This document shows positions 45,633 through 54,796 of a DNA stretch of 61,390 nucleotides, in pieces. The position numbers and the translations under genes were made by a program. Positions within the stretch are counted from its first letter, which is position 1, and each line of letters opens with the position of its first letter. Origin of the DNA: Actinomadura rubrisoli (lineage in GTDB: Bacteria > Actinomycetota > Actinomycetes > Streptosporangiales > Streptosporangiaceae); NCBI RefSeq assembly GCF_004349215.1, contig NZ_SMKU01000013.1, positions 1-61,390 of the forward strand, written 5' to 3'. The notes below the pieces were generated by a model that made no database searches, was not told where the DNA came from, and saw nothing but the letters and a program-made list of their open reading frames with translations.

Positions 45633-46666
45633 AATTTCCCGACGGCCTCCACCACGGGGCGCCGCACGTCAGGACGCAACGACCGGGAGAAGGCGGCTCT
45701 GAGCCGTTCCTCCGCCGCTCGGCCGCCGAGTCCGAGCTCGTCAAAGCCGTGAAGTGCGGAGCCGACGATCGGTGGGGCGGTCAGGATACGCAGGTCGACG
45801 TCGGCCCCCGAGGCGCGGAACCGCGCTTCGACGCGGTTCAGCAGCAGCGGATGGGACGCGGTGAGCACCCCGCCGCCCAGCACCACCGGCACGGGCGCCC
45901 GGTCGAAGGCGAGCCGGTCCAGCGCCGCGAGGGCCATTCCGGCCACCTCGTCCCCGAGACGTTCCACGAGGGACCTCGCCACCACGTCACCGCCGCCGGC
46001 GACCTCGAACAGCAGCGGCACCAGCTCGTGCAGCCGTTCGCCGGGCAGTTCACGCAGGTGGAACGCGATGCACACGGCGGTGACGTCGGGCAGGTCGAAG
46101 TGCGCGGCGACGGCTTCCCGCAGGTCGGTACGGGGGCCTCGTCCGTCCTCGTCGCGCACCGCGCACCAGAGCACCTCCTCGCCGAGGAACTCCCCGCCAC
46201 CCCAATCGCCCGACCGACGTCCTAGAGCGAGGTAGCGGACGGTCCGTCCGCTGGGTGAGCGGGCGACACAGTTCATGCCGGCCCCGCACACGACCGCGAC
46301 CCCGTAGGGAACCCCGGATCCGGCGCGCAGGACCGCGAACGTGTCATTGTCGACCGTCACGTCCGGCGCCCACCCTTGGGCCGTGATCGCCTTCGTCAGG
46401 GTCTCGCGCTCCTCCGGCAGGTCGCAGTTGGCGAGGAGGGCCGTGACATGGTCGGCCACCGGCCCCCCTCCCGCCTCGGAGGCGGCCGCGCGAACGAGGT
46501 CCGCCAGGCCGCCGATCGCCTTGCCCAGCCCTTGGCTGTGGGGCTCGAAGCCGCCACCGCGTACCCAGGCGAGCACGTCGCCGGTGGCCGCCACCAACGC
46601 CACGTCCGTTTTGCTGTTGCCTGCGTCGACGGCGAGCACCGCGGGTCGTTGAGCCTGCCGGTTCAC
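45608..46666 (-). CDS. BadF/BadG/BcrA-type sugar kinase (N-acetylglucosamine-kinase-like)
   Basis: 352 residues from the GTG overlapping the GH4 stop by four bases. The actin-like ATPase fold is visible as LAVDAGNSKTDVALVAATGD (phosphate 1), NDTFAVLRAGS, VVCGAGMNCVARSPSG (phosphate 2), RSGDWGGGEFLGEEVLW and VVLGGGVLTASHPLLL (adenosine motif). It phosphorylates a sugar or amino sugar at the expense of ATP in the cytoplasm, giving the phosphorylated substrate that a GH4 enzyme or later step requires. Its last codons run into the operator region of the next transcription unit. Confidence 0.88.
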   Translation of the reverse strand: MNRQAQRPAVLAVDAGNSKTDVALVAATGDVLAWVRGGGFEPHSQGLGKAIGGLADLVRAAASEAGGGPVADHVTALLANCDLPEERETLTKAITAQGWAPDVTVDNDTFAVLRAGSGVPYGVAVVCGAGMNCVARSPSGRTVRYLALGRRSGDWGGGEFLGEEVLWCAVRDEDGRGPRTDLREAVAAHFDLPDVTAVCIAFHLRELPGERLHELVPLLFEVAGGGDVVARSLVERLGDEVAGMALAALDRLAFDRAPVPVVLGGGVLTASHPLLLNRVEARFRASGADVDLRILTAPPIVGSALHGFDELGLGGRAAEERLRAAFSRSLRPDVRRPVVEAVGKFSKDSCLE

Positions 46667-47907
46667 GCGGCCCACGGCAGGTGCTCGCGGTTGGCGGCCA
46701 GCAACCGGTCCGCCAGGTCACGGGCCAGGTCGTACTGTCCGACCAGCGGATGGGCCAGCAGCGCCGCCTCCACCCGTGCCCTCCCCCCGTGCAGGGCCGC
46801 CGCCAAAGCGAGTTCCTCGTACGCGGTGACATGCGCGATCAGCCCTGCGAACAGCGGTTCGACCCGACGCACCGGTACCGGCACCGGACCCGTCTCGTTG
46901 ATCGTCGCCGGAACCTCGATCACCGCCGACTCCGGCAGGAACGGCAGCGTGATGCCGTTGCGCACGTTCACCACCTGGCGGTCGCCACGGTCTTCGAGCA
47001 GCGATGTCAACAGCTCGACGGCGGCCGTCGAGTAGTACGCGCCGCCGCGCTCCTCCAGCAGCGCCGGCTTCTCCGCCAGTTCAGGGTCGGCGTACATCGC
47101 GAGCAGCCGTTCTTCGATCGACAGCACCTGCTCCGCCCGGCGCGGCCCGCGGCGCTGCTCGTCCACCACCCGGTCGTGCGCGTAGTAGTAGCGCAGGTAG
47201 TAGGACGGGACGACACCAAGCGCGCGCATCAGGGCAAGGGACAGCTCGGTCTCGTCGACCAGGTCCCGTCCGTCGCCCGCCAGCAGCGCCGGCAGGACGT
47301 CCACGCCGTCCACCCATGCGGCGCGTTCCCACGACAGGTGGTTGAGCCCGACATGCTCCAGCGACAGTTCGGCGGGGTCACAGCCGTGGAGCCGGGCGAA
47401 CAGCCGCTGGAAGCCCATCGCCACGTTGCACAGGCCCACCGCGCGGTGACCGGCATCCAGGAGTGCGCGGGTGACGATGCCGACCGGGTTGGTGAAGTCG
47501 ATGATCCACGCCTTGGGCGCCAGCGCGCGCGCCCGCTCGGCGATCCGGAGGACGGCTGGGACGGTGCGCAGCGCCTTCGCCAGGCCGCCCGCACCGGTCG
47601 TCTCCTGGCCCACGCAGCCGCACTCCAGCGGCCAGGTCTCGTCGCCGAGCCGGGCCCGCTGGCCGCCGATACGGAGCTGGAGCAGCACCGCCGTCGCGCC
47701 CTCGACGGCGTCGTCGAGGCCGGTGGTCCAGCGCACCCGGCCGGGGTGACCGGCCCGTGCGAACATCCGCTGCGCGAGGCCCCCGACGAGGTCGAGCCGG
47801 TCGGCGGCGGGGTCCATGAGGACGAGTTCGCCGACCGGCAGGCGGGTCAGGCCGTCCACCAGCTCGGGGGTGTAGGTGGACCCCCCGCCGATCACCGCGA
47901 TCTTCAT
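46663..47907 (-). CDS. GH4 family glycosidase (6-phospho-beta-glucosidase-like)
   Basis: 414 residues, ATG overlapping the ROK stop by four bases. GH4 enzymes use NAD+ and Mn2+: the N-terminal Rossmann motif is KIAVIGGGSTYTPELVDGLT, the metal-binding Cys lies in AVGLCNVAMGFQRLFA and the metal His in EHVGLNHLSWERAA; IIDFTNPVGIVTRALL is the NP signature. The family acts by oxidation at C3 followed by elimination, and can cleave 6-phospho-beta-glucosides. Whether the substrate is phosphorylated by the neighbouring kinase before or after cleavage is not clear. Confidence 0.9.
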   Translation of the reverse strand: MKIAVIGGGSTYTPELVDGLTRLPVGELVLMDPAADRLDLVGGLAQRMFARAGHPGRVRWTTGLDDAVEGATAVLLQLRIGGQRARLGDETWPLECGCVGQETTGAGGLAKALRTVPAVLRIAERARALAPKAWIIDFTNPVGIVTRALLDAGHRAVGLCNVAMGFQRLFARLHGCDPAELSLEHVGLNHLSWERAAWVDGVDVLPALLAGDGRDLVDETELSLALMRALGVVPSYYLRYYYAHDRVVDEQRRGPRRAEQVLSIEERLLAMYADPELAEKPALLEERGGAYYSTAAVELLTSLLEDRGDRQVVNVRNGITLPFLPESAVIEVPATINETGPVPVPVRRVEPLFAGLIAHVTAYEELALAAALHGGRARVEAALLAHPLVGQYDLARDLADRLLAANREHLPWAA

Positions 47908-49088
47908 GAGCGGCCCGCCGTGACGCCGGAGATGCACCGCTCCGCGAAGCGCTGCCGTGCCAGCCGGGACCCCATGGCCATGGCCCCGACCAGGACGGGC
48001 GCGTCGCCGAGGCTGGAGACGGCCACTCTCGGCGGATGGCGGAGGAGGATCGCCAGCTCGGCCTCGATCCGTGGCAGGATCTGCGTGCAGGCGAGGCCGA
48101 CCCCGCCGCCGAGGACGACCAGCTCGACATCGGTCACCCGGACGATCTCGGCGATCCGGACGGCCGTCCGCCGCGCCTGCTCGACCAGGATCCGGGCGGC
48201 GAGCGGATCGCCGGCGCGGTCCGCGGCGAAGATCGCCTCGGCGGTGACACGGCCGGGCCGGGCCGACGCCAGCGCCGATCCGGCCTTCGCCCGGGCGGAG
48301 ATCCACTCGGCGGCCCAGGTCAGCAGGGCGTCCGCCGAGGGGCTGTCCGGCGCGATCGCCGTGCCGGGCGCGGGGTTGTCCACCTCGCCCGCCGCGCCCC
48401 TGCTCCCACGGTGCGGACGGCCGCCGAGGATGAGCCCGGCCCCGACCCCGGTGCCGATCGACAGGAACACGAAGTCGTCCACCTCCCGGCCGGCCCCGGA
48501 CGCGTGCTCGCCGATGGCGGCCAGGTTGATGTCGTTCTCCACCTCGGTCGCGACGCCGAGCACCGCGCCGAGCTCCGTCCTGATCGCCATGCCCTCCAGC
48601 GCGGCCCGGTTGCTCTCCCTGATCACGCCCTCCTCGGGGTCGACCACGCCGGGCACGCCGGCCACGGCCAGTTCGAGCGGCGGGCCGTCCCTGGTCAGGC
48701 GGTCGCGGACGGCGCGGGCGCCGGCCAGTACCACGTCGGGCGCGGGTCCGTCGATCCGCTCGTCATAGCGGGCGACGACGGCGCCGCTCAGGTCGGAGAC
48801 GGCGCCCCGGACGAACCGGGTCCCGATGTCGAGGGCGAGGACGTGCGCGAGCGTGTCCAGCGGCTCGAAGTAGACCGCGCCGTAGTGCGTCTCGCCCGCC
48901 GGGGGCTCGGTCTCCCGGACGAGCCCGGCGGCGAGCAGCAGGTCGAGCGCGTTGGCGACGGTCGGCTTGGTCATGCCGGTCCGGCGGCTCACCTCGGCCC
49001 GGGAGAGCGGCGGGTCGGTGCGGATTGCGTCGAGGACCACGGAGGCGTTGATCTCGCGCATGGTCGTGAGCGTCGCGTGCTGGGCCAT
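47904..49088 (-). CDS. ROK-family transcriptional repressor
   Basis: 394 residues. The N-terminal winged helix (LTTMREINASVVLDAIRTDP, LSRAEVSRRTGMTKPTVANA, LLLAAGLVRETEPP) is joined to a ROK sugar-binding domain (LALDIGTRFVRGAVSDLSGA, FLSIGTGVGAGLILGGRPHR). The usual ROK zinc-binding CxCGxxGCxE motif is absent: the region reads GEVDNPAPGTAIAP, so this is a metal-less variant. It is the first gene of the kinase/GH4 transcription unit and is divergent from the secreted propeller gene; paired palindromes in both intergenic regions are its probable operators. Confidence 0.9.
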   Translation of the reverse strand: MAQHATLTTMREINASVVLDAIRTDPPLSRAEVSRRTGMTKPTVANALDLLLAAGLVRETEPPAGETHYGAVYFEPLDTLAHVLALDIGTRFVRGAVSDLSGAVVARYDERIDGPAPDVVLAGARAVRDRLTRDGPPLELAVAGVPGVVDPEEGVIRESNRAALEGMAIRTELGAVLGVATEVENDINLAAIGEHASGAGREVDDFVFLSIGTGVGAGLILGGRPHRGSRGAAGEVDNPAPGTAIAPDSPSADALLTWAAEWISARAKAGSALASARPGRVTAEAIFAADRAGDPLAARILVEQARRTAVRIAEIVRVTDVELVVLGGGVGLACTQILPRIEAELAILLRHPPRVAVSSLGDAPVLVGAMAMGSRLARQRFAERCISGVTAGRS

Positions 49089-49100
49089 GGCGAAGATTCT

Positions 49101-49140
49101 AGTAAAGAGTCTTGCCTGAATGCAATAAAGACTCTTTACT
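49101..49140. promoter_or_regulatory. Paired operators between the ROK repressor and propeller genes
   Basis: AGTAAAGAGTCTTGCC (49101-49116, imperfect) and TAAAGACTCTTTA (49126-49138, perfect 6-1-6). The centres are 23 bp apart, exactly as in the binding-protein promoter, with perfect and imperfect copies in mirrored order. The location implies autorepression and control of the propeller gene. Confidence 0.8.
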
Positions 49141-49186
49141 ATGCTTGCCAGCCTGTTCGCTCATTCCCGCATCCTGGAGGAAGCCC

Positions 49187-51508
49187 ATGGCACGCACCAA
49201 GAGGCTCCTACTAGCCACCGCGCTCGCCATCTCACTCGGACCGGCCGCGGCCGGGACCAGCCCCGCGGGCGCGGACACCGTCGTCGCCCCGTTCTTGCTC
49301 CAGGTCGGCAGCACGATGCCCGGCCTGCCCGGCAAGGCGGTCGCGCTCGCCGCGGGCCCGGGCGGAACGATCGCCGCCGCGCACACCAAGGGCGTCGCCG
49401 TCTGGGACTCCGGCCGCTGGACCGAGGTGTCGGGCGAGGCCGCCCACAAGGTCGCCTGGCACGGCGACGCCCTGGTCGCGCTCACGGCGAAGGGCCTGCT
49501 CACCGCGCGACGCACCGGCGCCGGGCGCTGGCAGGCGTCGACCGACCGGCTTCCACACCATGTGGACGCCGCCACCGCGCTGCTCGCCGGCGGGTCCGAC
49601 GTGGTGCTCGTCCAGGGCGAGAGGCTCTACCGGCACAAGTCCGGCCGGAACTGGGAACGCGAGCGGCTGCCGGGCACGGCCGTCGCGCTGGCCCGCGCCA
49701 AGACGGGCACGATCGCCGTCGCCACCACCGGCGGTCTCTTCGAACAGCAGGGCCGCCGCGGCTGGCAGCCCGTGACGCTTGCCGGAGACACCGGCCCATG
49801 GGCGTCCACCGCGATCACTCACCTGACCTACGACAGCAAGGGCCGGCTCTGGATCGCCGGGGCGCAGGGCATCGGCGTCCGCGACGGCAAGTGGAGACTC
49901 TACGACCCGTCGCGCGGCCTGCCGCTGCTCGGATTCACCGCTCTGGCGCCGGGGGCGGACGGTGACGTATGGCTCGGGACGTCCCGCGGAGCGATCCGCT
50001 TCGACGGCGAGCACTGGGAGTACCGCCAGGGCCGCCGCTGGCTGCCGGACGACGCGGTCTCCGCCGTCGCCGTGGACGGCAAGGCCAACGCCTACTTCGG
50101 CACGGCGGGCGCGGTCGGCCTCATCGAGGCGCGCCGCACGACGCTGGCGCAGAAGGCCGACGTCTACGAGCAGGCCATCGACGCCAGGCACAAGCGGACG
50201 CCGTACGGGTTCGTCGAGGGCGCCGACCTGGAGCGGCCGGGCGACCTCACCAAGTGGACGCAGAGCGACAGCGACAACGACGGCCTCTGGACCGGGATGT
50301 ACGGCGCCGCCGAGTCGTTCAGGTTCGCCGCGTCCAAGGACCCGCGCGCGCGGGAGAACGCCCGCAAGGTGTTCGAGGCGCTGAAGTTCCTTGGCGACGT
50401 CACCCAGGGAGGCTCGCATCCGGCCCCGCCCGGCTTCTTCGCCCGCACCGTCCGCAGCACCGCCGACGGCGACCCCAATCTGAAGGACCGCCCGGAGCAC
50501 GACAAGGAGAAGCAGAAGGGCGACGCCTACTGGAAGATCTCGCCCAAGCGGTGGCCCACGAGCGCCGACGGCAAGTGGTACTGGAAGAGCGACACCAGCT
50601 CCGACGAGCTGGTCGGGCACTACTTCTTCAACGCGCTCTACTACGACCTGGTCGCCAAGGACGAGGCGGAGAAGAACAAGGTCGCGGCCGTCATCACCCG
50701 GACCACCGACCACTTCCTCACGCACGACCTGTCCTTCGTCGACCACGACGGCAAGCCCACCCGCTGGGGCTTCTTCAACCCGCGCGAGCTGAACGGCAAC
50801 CCGTGGCGGCGCGAGGAGCGCGGCCTCAACAGCCAGACCATGCTCACGTTCCTGACGATCGCCGACCACGTGTCCGACGACGGCAAGTACGCGGCGGCCA
50901 AGAAGAAGCTCATCGACGAGCACGGCTACGGGATGAACACCCTGGCGCCCAAGGTGACGCCCGGAGTCGGCGGAGGCAACCAGTCCGACGACGAGATGGC
51001 GTTCATGAACTACTACCACCTGCTCAAGTACGAGGGCGATCCCGCGCTCAAGCGCTCGTGGGCGCGCTCGCTCTACGACTACTGGCAACTTGAGCAGTAC
51101 GAGCTGAACCCGCTCTTCAACTTCATCGCCGGGGTCCACCTCAAGGGCGCGACCTGGACCGACGCGTACGGACCCTTCGACCTCGACCCGACCGGGCCGT
51201 GGCTGACGCAGTCGGTCGACACGCTCAAGCGGTTCCCGCTCAACCTGATCAACTGGAAGCAGACCAACAGCGGGCGGCTCGACGTCGTCAACCTCAACCG
51301 GCACGTTCGGCCCGACGCCGACCCAGCGAAGCTCGGCATGCTGCGAAGCGGGACGGTGCTCCCCGTGGACGAGCGAGTGGTCAGCCACTGGAACCATGAC
51401 CCGTACAAGCTCGACCAGGGCAGCGCGGGCACCACCGAGGACGACGGCGCCTCCTATCTCCTGCCCTACTGGATGGGCCGCTACCACGAGTTCATCACCG
51501 AGAAATAG
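49187..51508 (+). CDS. Secreted protein: N-terminal beta-propeller plus large helical C-terminal domain
   Basis: 773 residues from the ATG after GGAGGAAG. Signal peptide ARTKRLLLATALAISLGPAA with likely cleavage at TSPAGA. Residues about 40-320 hold repeated propeller blades of the two-component-regulator-propeller type (DSKGRLWIAGAQGIGVRDGK, GDVWLGTSRGAIRFDGEHWE, GKANAYFGTAGAVGLIEARR). Residues about 330-770 are helical and aromatic-rich (SDSDNDGLWTGMYGAAESFR, SDELVGHYFFNALYYDLVAK, SDDEMAFMNYYHLLKYEGDP), suggesting an alpha/alpha-toroid fold as in some glycan-active enzymes. No membrane anchor. Shared operators with a sugar importer suggest it binds or processes the glycan that the importer feeds on. 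I did not recognise a named family for the C-terminal domain. Confidence 0.8.
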   Translation: MARTKRLLLATALAISLGPAAAGTSPAGADTVVAPFLLQVGSTMPGLPGKAVALAAGPGGTIAAAHTKGVAVWDSGRWTEVSGEAAHKVAWHGDALVALTAKGLLTARRTGAGRWQASTDRLPHHVDAATALLAGGSDVVLVQGERLYRHKSGRNWERERLPGTAVALARAKTGTIAVATTGGLFEQQGRRGWQPVTLAGDTGPWASTAITHLTYDSKGRLWIAGAQGIGVRDGKWRLYDPSRGLPLLGFTALAPGADGDVWLGTSRGAIRFDGEHWEYRQGRRWLPDDAVSAVAVDGKANAYFGTAGAVGLIEARRTTLAQKADVYEQAIDARHKRTPYGFVEGADLERPGDLTKWTQSDSDNDGLWTGMYGAAESFRFAASKDPRARENARKVFEALKFLGDVTQGGSHPAPPGFFARTVRSTADGDPNLKDRPEHDKEKQKGDAYWKISPKRWPTSADGKWYWKSDTSSDELVGHYFFNALYYDLVAKDEAEKNKVAAVITRTTDHFLTHDLSFVDHDGKPTRWGFFNPRELNGNPWRREERGLNSQTMLTFLTIADHVSDDGKYAAAKKKLIDEHGYGMNTLAPKVTPGVGGGNQSDDEMAFMNYYHLLKYEGDPALKRSWARSLYDYWQLEQYELNPLFNFIAGVHLKGATWTDAYGPFDLDPTGPWLTQSVDTLKRFPLNLINWKQTNSGRLDVVNLNRHVRPDADPAKLGMLRSGTVLPVDERVVSHWNHDPYKLDQGSAGTTEDDGASYLLPYWMGRYHEFITEK

Positions 51509-51514
51509 CCGTCC

Positions 51515-51554
51515 GGGGCGGGCGTCCCAGATGCTTCTCTTCGACGCCCGCCCC
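51515..51554. terminator. 12-bp perfect hairpin after the propeller gene
   Basis: Arms GGGGCGGGCGTC (51515-51526) and GACGCCCGCCCC (51543-51554) with a 16-base loop, beginning seven bases after the propeller stop codon. No U-tract, as usual for this kind of genome. Confidence 0.75.
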
Positions 51555-51693
51555 GCCGTGGCCCTACCTTTCCGATCACCGCACCGAATTGATCAGCGCC
51601 GTTCGACGCCGTCTCGGGCCGGGTGGTCGATGCCGACCGTCGCCGTAGCCCTCGGTTTTTCTCTGATGAGAGCCTTCCGGAGGCGGCAGTGAT

Positions 51694-53220
51694 TTAGGAA
51701 GGGAGTCTGGGGAAGATCGGCTTTTCGTCCAGTTTCCTGCCGATCGTGGGCGGGATGTCGTTCCCGACGCGGTCGGCGTTCCAGTCGGAGGTCAGATCGC
51801 CAGAGAAGCCCAATGCCCATTTGCCCTCGAAGCTGAGCGTCTTTGCTGATCGTAGGATCCGGAACCGGACGCGTCCGGTCGGCTCGCTGCTCGGCCCTTC
51901 GGAGTAGACGGCGTTGATCACGTCTCCGGTCACGGTGCCCCGGACGCGGCTGAGCCCGCCCCACTCATAGAGCATGCGGATCTCGTCGCCGTCGACCCGG
52001 ACGTACATGGCGCCATAGGTGCTGGTCCAGCGTCCTTCCAGCTCCTTGTTGCCGCCGCCCGTCGTGCGCGGCGGCCTCGACTCGGGTGTGCCGTGGCCGC
52101 CGCTCCGAAGCAAAGGCACCGCGACCAGGCCGAACACAAGGGCCAGCGCGGCCGCGACACCGCCCCACAGGAGCCCGCGCCGACGCAGCCGGCCTGTGTC
52201 GGTCGGCGGCGTCGGCGCTTCTCTTGCGATCCGGCCGCCTCCCGGGCCCAAGGCCGAGGTCGGCGGAGGTAAGCCCGGCGGCGTGCTCTGGTGGGTGCCG
52301 GGTGGGTGCCCGAGCGAGGGGCCCGCGGGCGCCCGTCCAAGGCGTCGAGCCGCGCCATCGGCCGGATCGCCATCGGCCACGCCCAGCCGCGCCAGCAACT
52401 CGCGGGCGCTGGGACGGCGGGCCGGATCCTTGTTCAGCGCGGCCGAGATGACGGTACGCAGCGGGCCGTCGTCCAGGCCCTCCATGTCCGGCTCACCGTG
52501 AACGATGCGGTAAGCGATGGCCTGTACCGGGCCGGCGCCGAACGGCCGCCGCCCGGTTGCCGCGAACGCCATCACCGCACCCCAGGCAAAGATATCGGCG
52601 GGCTGCCGCGTCTCCCCGCTCTCGAACTGCTCAGGTGCCATGAATCCGGGCGTACCAACGATCTGGCCGGTGCCTGTCAGGCCGAAGGCGGCGTCGACTG
52701 CGCTGGCGATGCCAAAGTCGATGACGCGCGGGCCCGTCCGCGACAGCAGCACATTGGCCGGCTTGAGGTCCCGGTGGACGACCCCGACCCCGTGCACTCC
52801 GGCCAGCGCCACCGCCATGCTCACGCCGAGCTGCTCCAGTTCCGCGCGGCGCAGCGGCCCGCCGGCCGCCACGACCTCGTCCAGGGTGGGGCCGTCGATG
52901 AACTCGGTCACCAGGTAGGGCGGGTCGGCGTCCGGGTCGGCGGCCAGAACCTCCGCGGTGCAGAATCGAGGCACCCGCAGCGCGCTGTGCGCCTCGCGAC
53001 GGAACCGTTCGCGGAACTGCGCGTGCCGGGCGTAGTCGGCCCGTACGACCTTCACCGCCACTAAACCACCCGGGCTCCGGGCCAGAAAGACCGAGCCCAT
53101 TCCGCCCTCGCCCAGGAAGCCGATCACCTCGTACGAGCCGATCCGTGCAGGGTCCCCGGGCCGCAGCGGACCCGCCTTGGCAGGCAACGCCTCAGAAGAG
53201 CCACCTGGCGAACTGGTCAT
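51694..53220 (-). CDS. Membrane-anchored Ser/Thr protein kinase (PknB/Hanks type)
   Basis: 508 residues. The kinase domain is complete: P-loop GFLGEGGMGSVFLARSPGG, Lys in VAVKVVRAD, catalytic loop VVHRDLKPANVLLS, DFG in VIDFGIASAVD and GTPGFMAPEQF, then the C-lobe RRPSARELLARLG. A Pro-rich linker of about 70 residues leads to one membrane helix (LLWGGVAAALALVFGLVAVP) and a 120-residue outer beta-rich domain (ELEGRWTSTYGAMYVRVDGD, TLSFEGKWALGF) with no PASTA repeat. Substrate unknown. It is transcribed alone, convergent with the propeller gene. Confidence 0.93.
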   Translation of the reverse strand: MTSSPGGSSEALPAKAGPLRPGDPARIGSYEVIGFLGEGGMGSVFLARSPGGLVAVKVVRADYARHAQFRERFRREAHSALRVPRFCTAEVLAADPDADPPYLVTEFIDGPTLDEVVAAGGPLRRAELEQLGVSMAVALAGVHGVGVVHRDLKPANVLLSRTGPRVIDFGIASAVDAAFGLTGTGQIVGTPGFMAPEQFESGETRQPADIFAWGAVMAFAATGRRPFGAGPVQAIAYRIVHGEPDMEGLDDGPLRTVISAALNKDPARRPSARELLARLGVADGDPADGAARRLGRAPAGPSLGHPPGTHQSTPPGLPPPTSALGPGGGRIAREAPTPPTDTGRLRRRGLLWGGVAAALALVFGLVAVPLLRSGGHGTPESRPPRTTGGGNKELEGRWTSTYGAMYVRVDGDEIRMLYEWGGLSRVRGTVTGDVINAVYSEGPSSEPTGRVRFRILRSAKTLSFEGKWALGFSGDLTSDWNADRVGNDIPPTIGRKLDEKPIFPRLPS

Positions 53221-53762
53221 AGAGTCTCCAGCGGGGGTTCGAGGGTCGCACTACAGCATTGCGGCCATGCGCAGACCCGGCAAGCCGGTCCGGCTCAGGA
53301 TGATCTTTCCCTCGTTTCCAAACTCGGCGGAGGCGAGGCGGTAGGACTATCGCGAAGGACAAGGAGATCAACTAGCGGCGCTCGCCCTCGTGGCTCCGTT
53401 GGTGAGGTGGGACGACGCGATCTGCTCGCATTAGAGCGGGGCTGTTTCGTGCGACCCGGCGCTACCGGAAGGGGAGCCACCGAAGTCGCCCTGACGGGGC
53501 CAGTCGAAAGTCGTAGGGGCGCTGCCCGGTTGGCCTTGCGCACTATGGACCCCAAACGGGACGGGGAATGACCGATGGTCCTGAGAGTGGGTGCTGTTTG
53601 TTCGGTTGGCCCGTGGGTCGATCTCCGTCCGAGCTGCCAGGACCGAAGCCGGGTGCTCGGCCTACGGGAGCGTGTTCGGACGGCATCGCCCATGGTCCTT
53701 TCGGGTGGGTCTGAGTACGGGTACTCAGGCGGCCGGGCCGCCAGGGCTGGCACAGTCGGCCC
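53221..53762. other. Spacer between divergent kinase and membrane-protein genes
   Basis: 540 bases. Frames open on both strands have no family resemblance. Its end carries the near-perfect palindrome listed next and must hold the promoters of both neighbours. Confidence 0.35.
53711..53728. promoter_or_regulatory. Palindrome CTGAGTA-CGGG-TACTCAG
   Basis: Seven-base arms around a four-base spacer, ending 34 bases before the GTG of the membrane-protein gene. It lies where an operator or core promoter element would be. The binding factor is unknown. Confidence 0.45.
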
Positions 53763-54686
53763 GTGAGCGATTTACAGGAACGCCCCGTTGCGCTGCGGGT
53801 GCTGCTGGCAGGGGTCGTGGGCGGTGGGCTTGTCCTTGTCGCGGTGCTGGTCGCGTTCGCGCTGGCGGCCGCGGTGCCCTGCCACGGTGAGGGTTGGGAC
53901 TGCCTGGGGTGGTCTCTGCTGATCGGATTCGGCTGCCTGGCCGGGGCGGCGGTCGCGTCCTGGCCCGCGCTGTGGTGGGTGGGCGTCCGCCCGGCGCTTC
54001 CGGTGGCGGCGGTCGGGGTCGTCCTGTCGATCCTCGTCGGCTGGTTGAGCGTGGAGGCGCGGCTGCCGGTGGGCTTCGCCGTACCCGGGTTCTTCCTGTT
54101 CGCTCTCGTCGGTTTCGCAGCGGCCGCCCTGGTGTGCGGCCGCGGGATTGCGCGGCCGTGGCGGATCGGCGGGATCGTCACCACCCTTCTACTGCTCCTT
54201 GGGCTCCGCCTCGTCGCTGCGTTCCACGACGGGCAGGCCAGGGACGACTACCTTGCCGACGCCGGAGTCCCACTGCTGGCCCCGGACCTGCCCGGCTATG
54301 TGATCAAGGATCCGTCCGCAGCCCCCGGCGCGTTCCGCTACACGCTCCTGCCCGCCGGTCTGGTCTCGGTGAACCCGGCAGTGGACGGCTACACGGTGGC
54401 CACCTCGTCCATCAGTGTGGGCGTCCTACGGCTCCCGGCCGGCTTCGCACCGCCGAAGCGCTGCAACTGGGACTCCTATGCACAAGACCTGCCCTGCACG
54501 GCGGCCGGGCCGGACCTATGGCGGCGGTCGGAGGATGCCAGGAGCGTCCTGTACCTGGCCCGGAAGAACTCCGTCCTGGTCACCGTCTCGCAGACCAGCG
54601 ATACCCCAGACGAGAAAACACTGCGCCGAATCGCCCGTACCCTGGCCCCGCATCCCGCCTCCCGCTTCCGACCCTCGCCAAGCTGA
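53763..54686 (+). CDS. Multi-pass membrane protein with extracytoplasmic C-terminal domain
   Basis: 307 residues, GTG start. Five hydrophobic stretches in the first 160 residues (LLAGVVGGGLVLVAVLVAFA, WSLLIGFGCLAGAAVASWPA, ALPVAAVGVVLSILVGWLSV, FFLFALVGFAAAALVCG, GGIVTTLLLLLGLRLVAAF), then a 140-residue soluble domain with two cysteines (RCNWDSYAQDLPCTAAGPDL) likely to form a disulfide outside the cell. No family recognised. No strong ribosome binding site is visible, so the start could be leaderless from the palindromic promoter region. Confidence 0.75.
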   Translation: MSDLQERPVALRVLLAGVVGGGLVLVAVLVAFALAAAVPCHGEGWDCLGWSLLIGFGCLAGAAVASWPALWWVGVRPALPVAAVGVVLSILVGWLSVEARLPVGFAVPGFFLFALVGFAAAALVCGRGIARPWRIGGIVTTLLLLLGLRLVAAFHDGQARDDYLADAGVPLLAPDLPGYVIKDPSAAPGAFRYTLLPAGLVSVNPAVDGYTVATSSISVGVLRLPAGFAPPKRCNWDSYAQDLPCTAAGPDLWRRSEDARSVLYLARKNSVLVTVSQTSDTPDEKTLRRIARTLAPHPASRFRPSPS

Positions 54687-54796
54687 ACAACCCGATGGTG
54701 AAGAGGGCATAGTGGCCATGCATGCGGACCAGCAAGCCGCTCGGCAGGTATTCCACGCAGATCGGTGGTCGTCCTCCCGGGTCAGGCGAATTCAGG

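Noticed and set aside
46681..49214. Long plus-strand frames opposite the GH4 and ROK genes
   Set aside because: Antisense to clearly recognised genes and lacking protein-family character.
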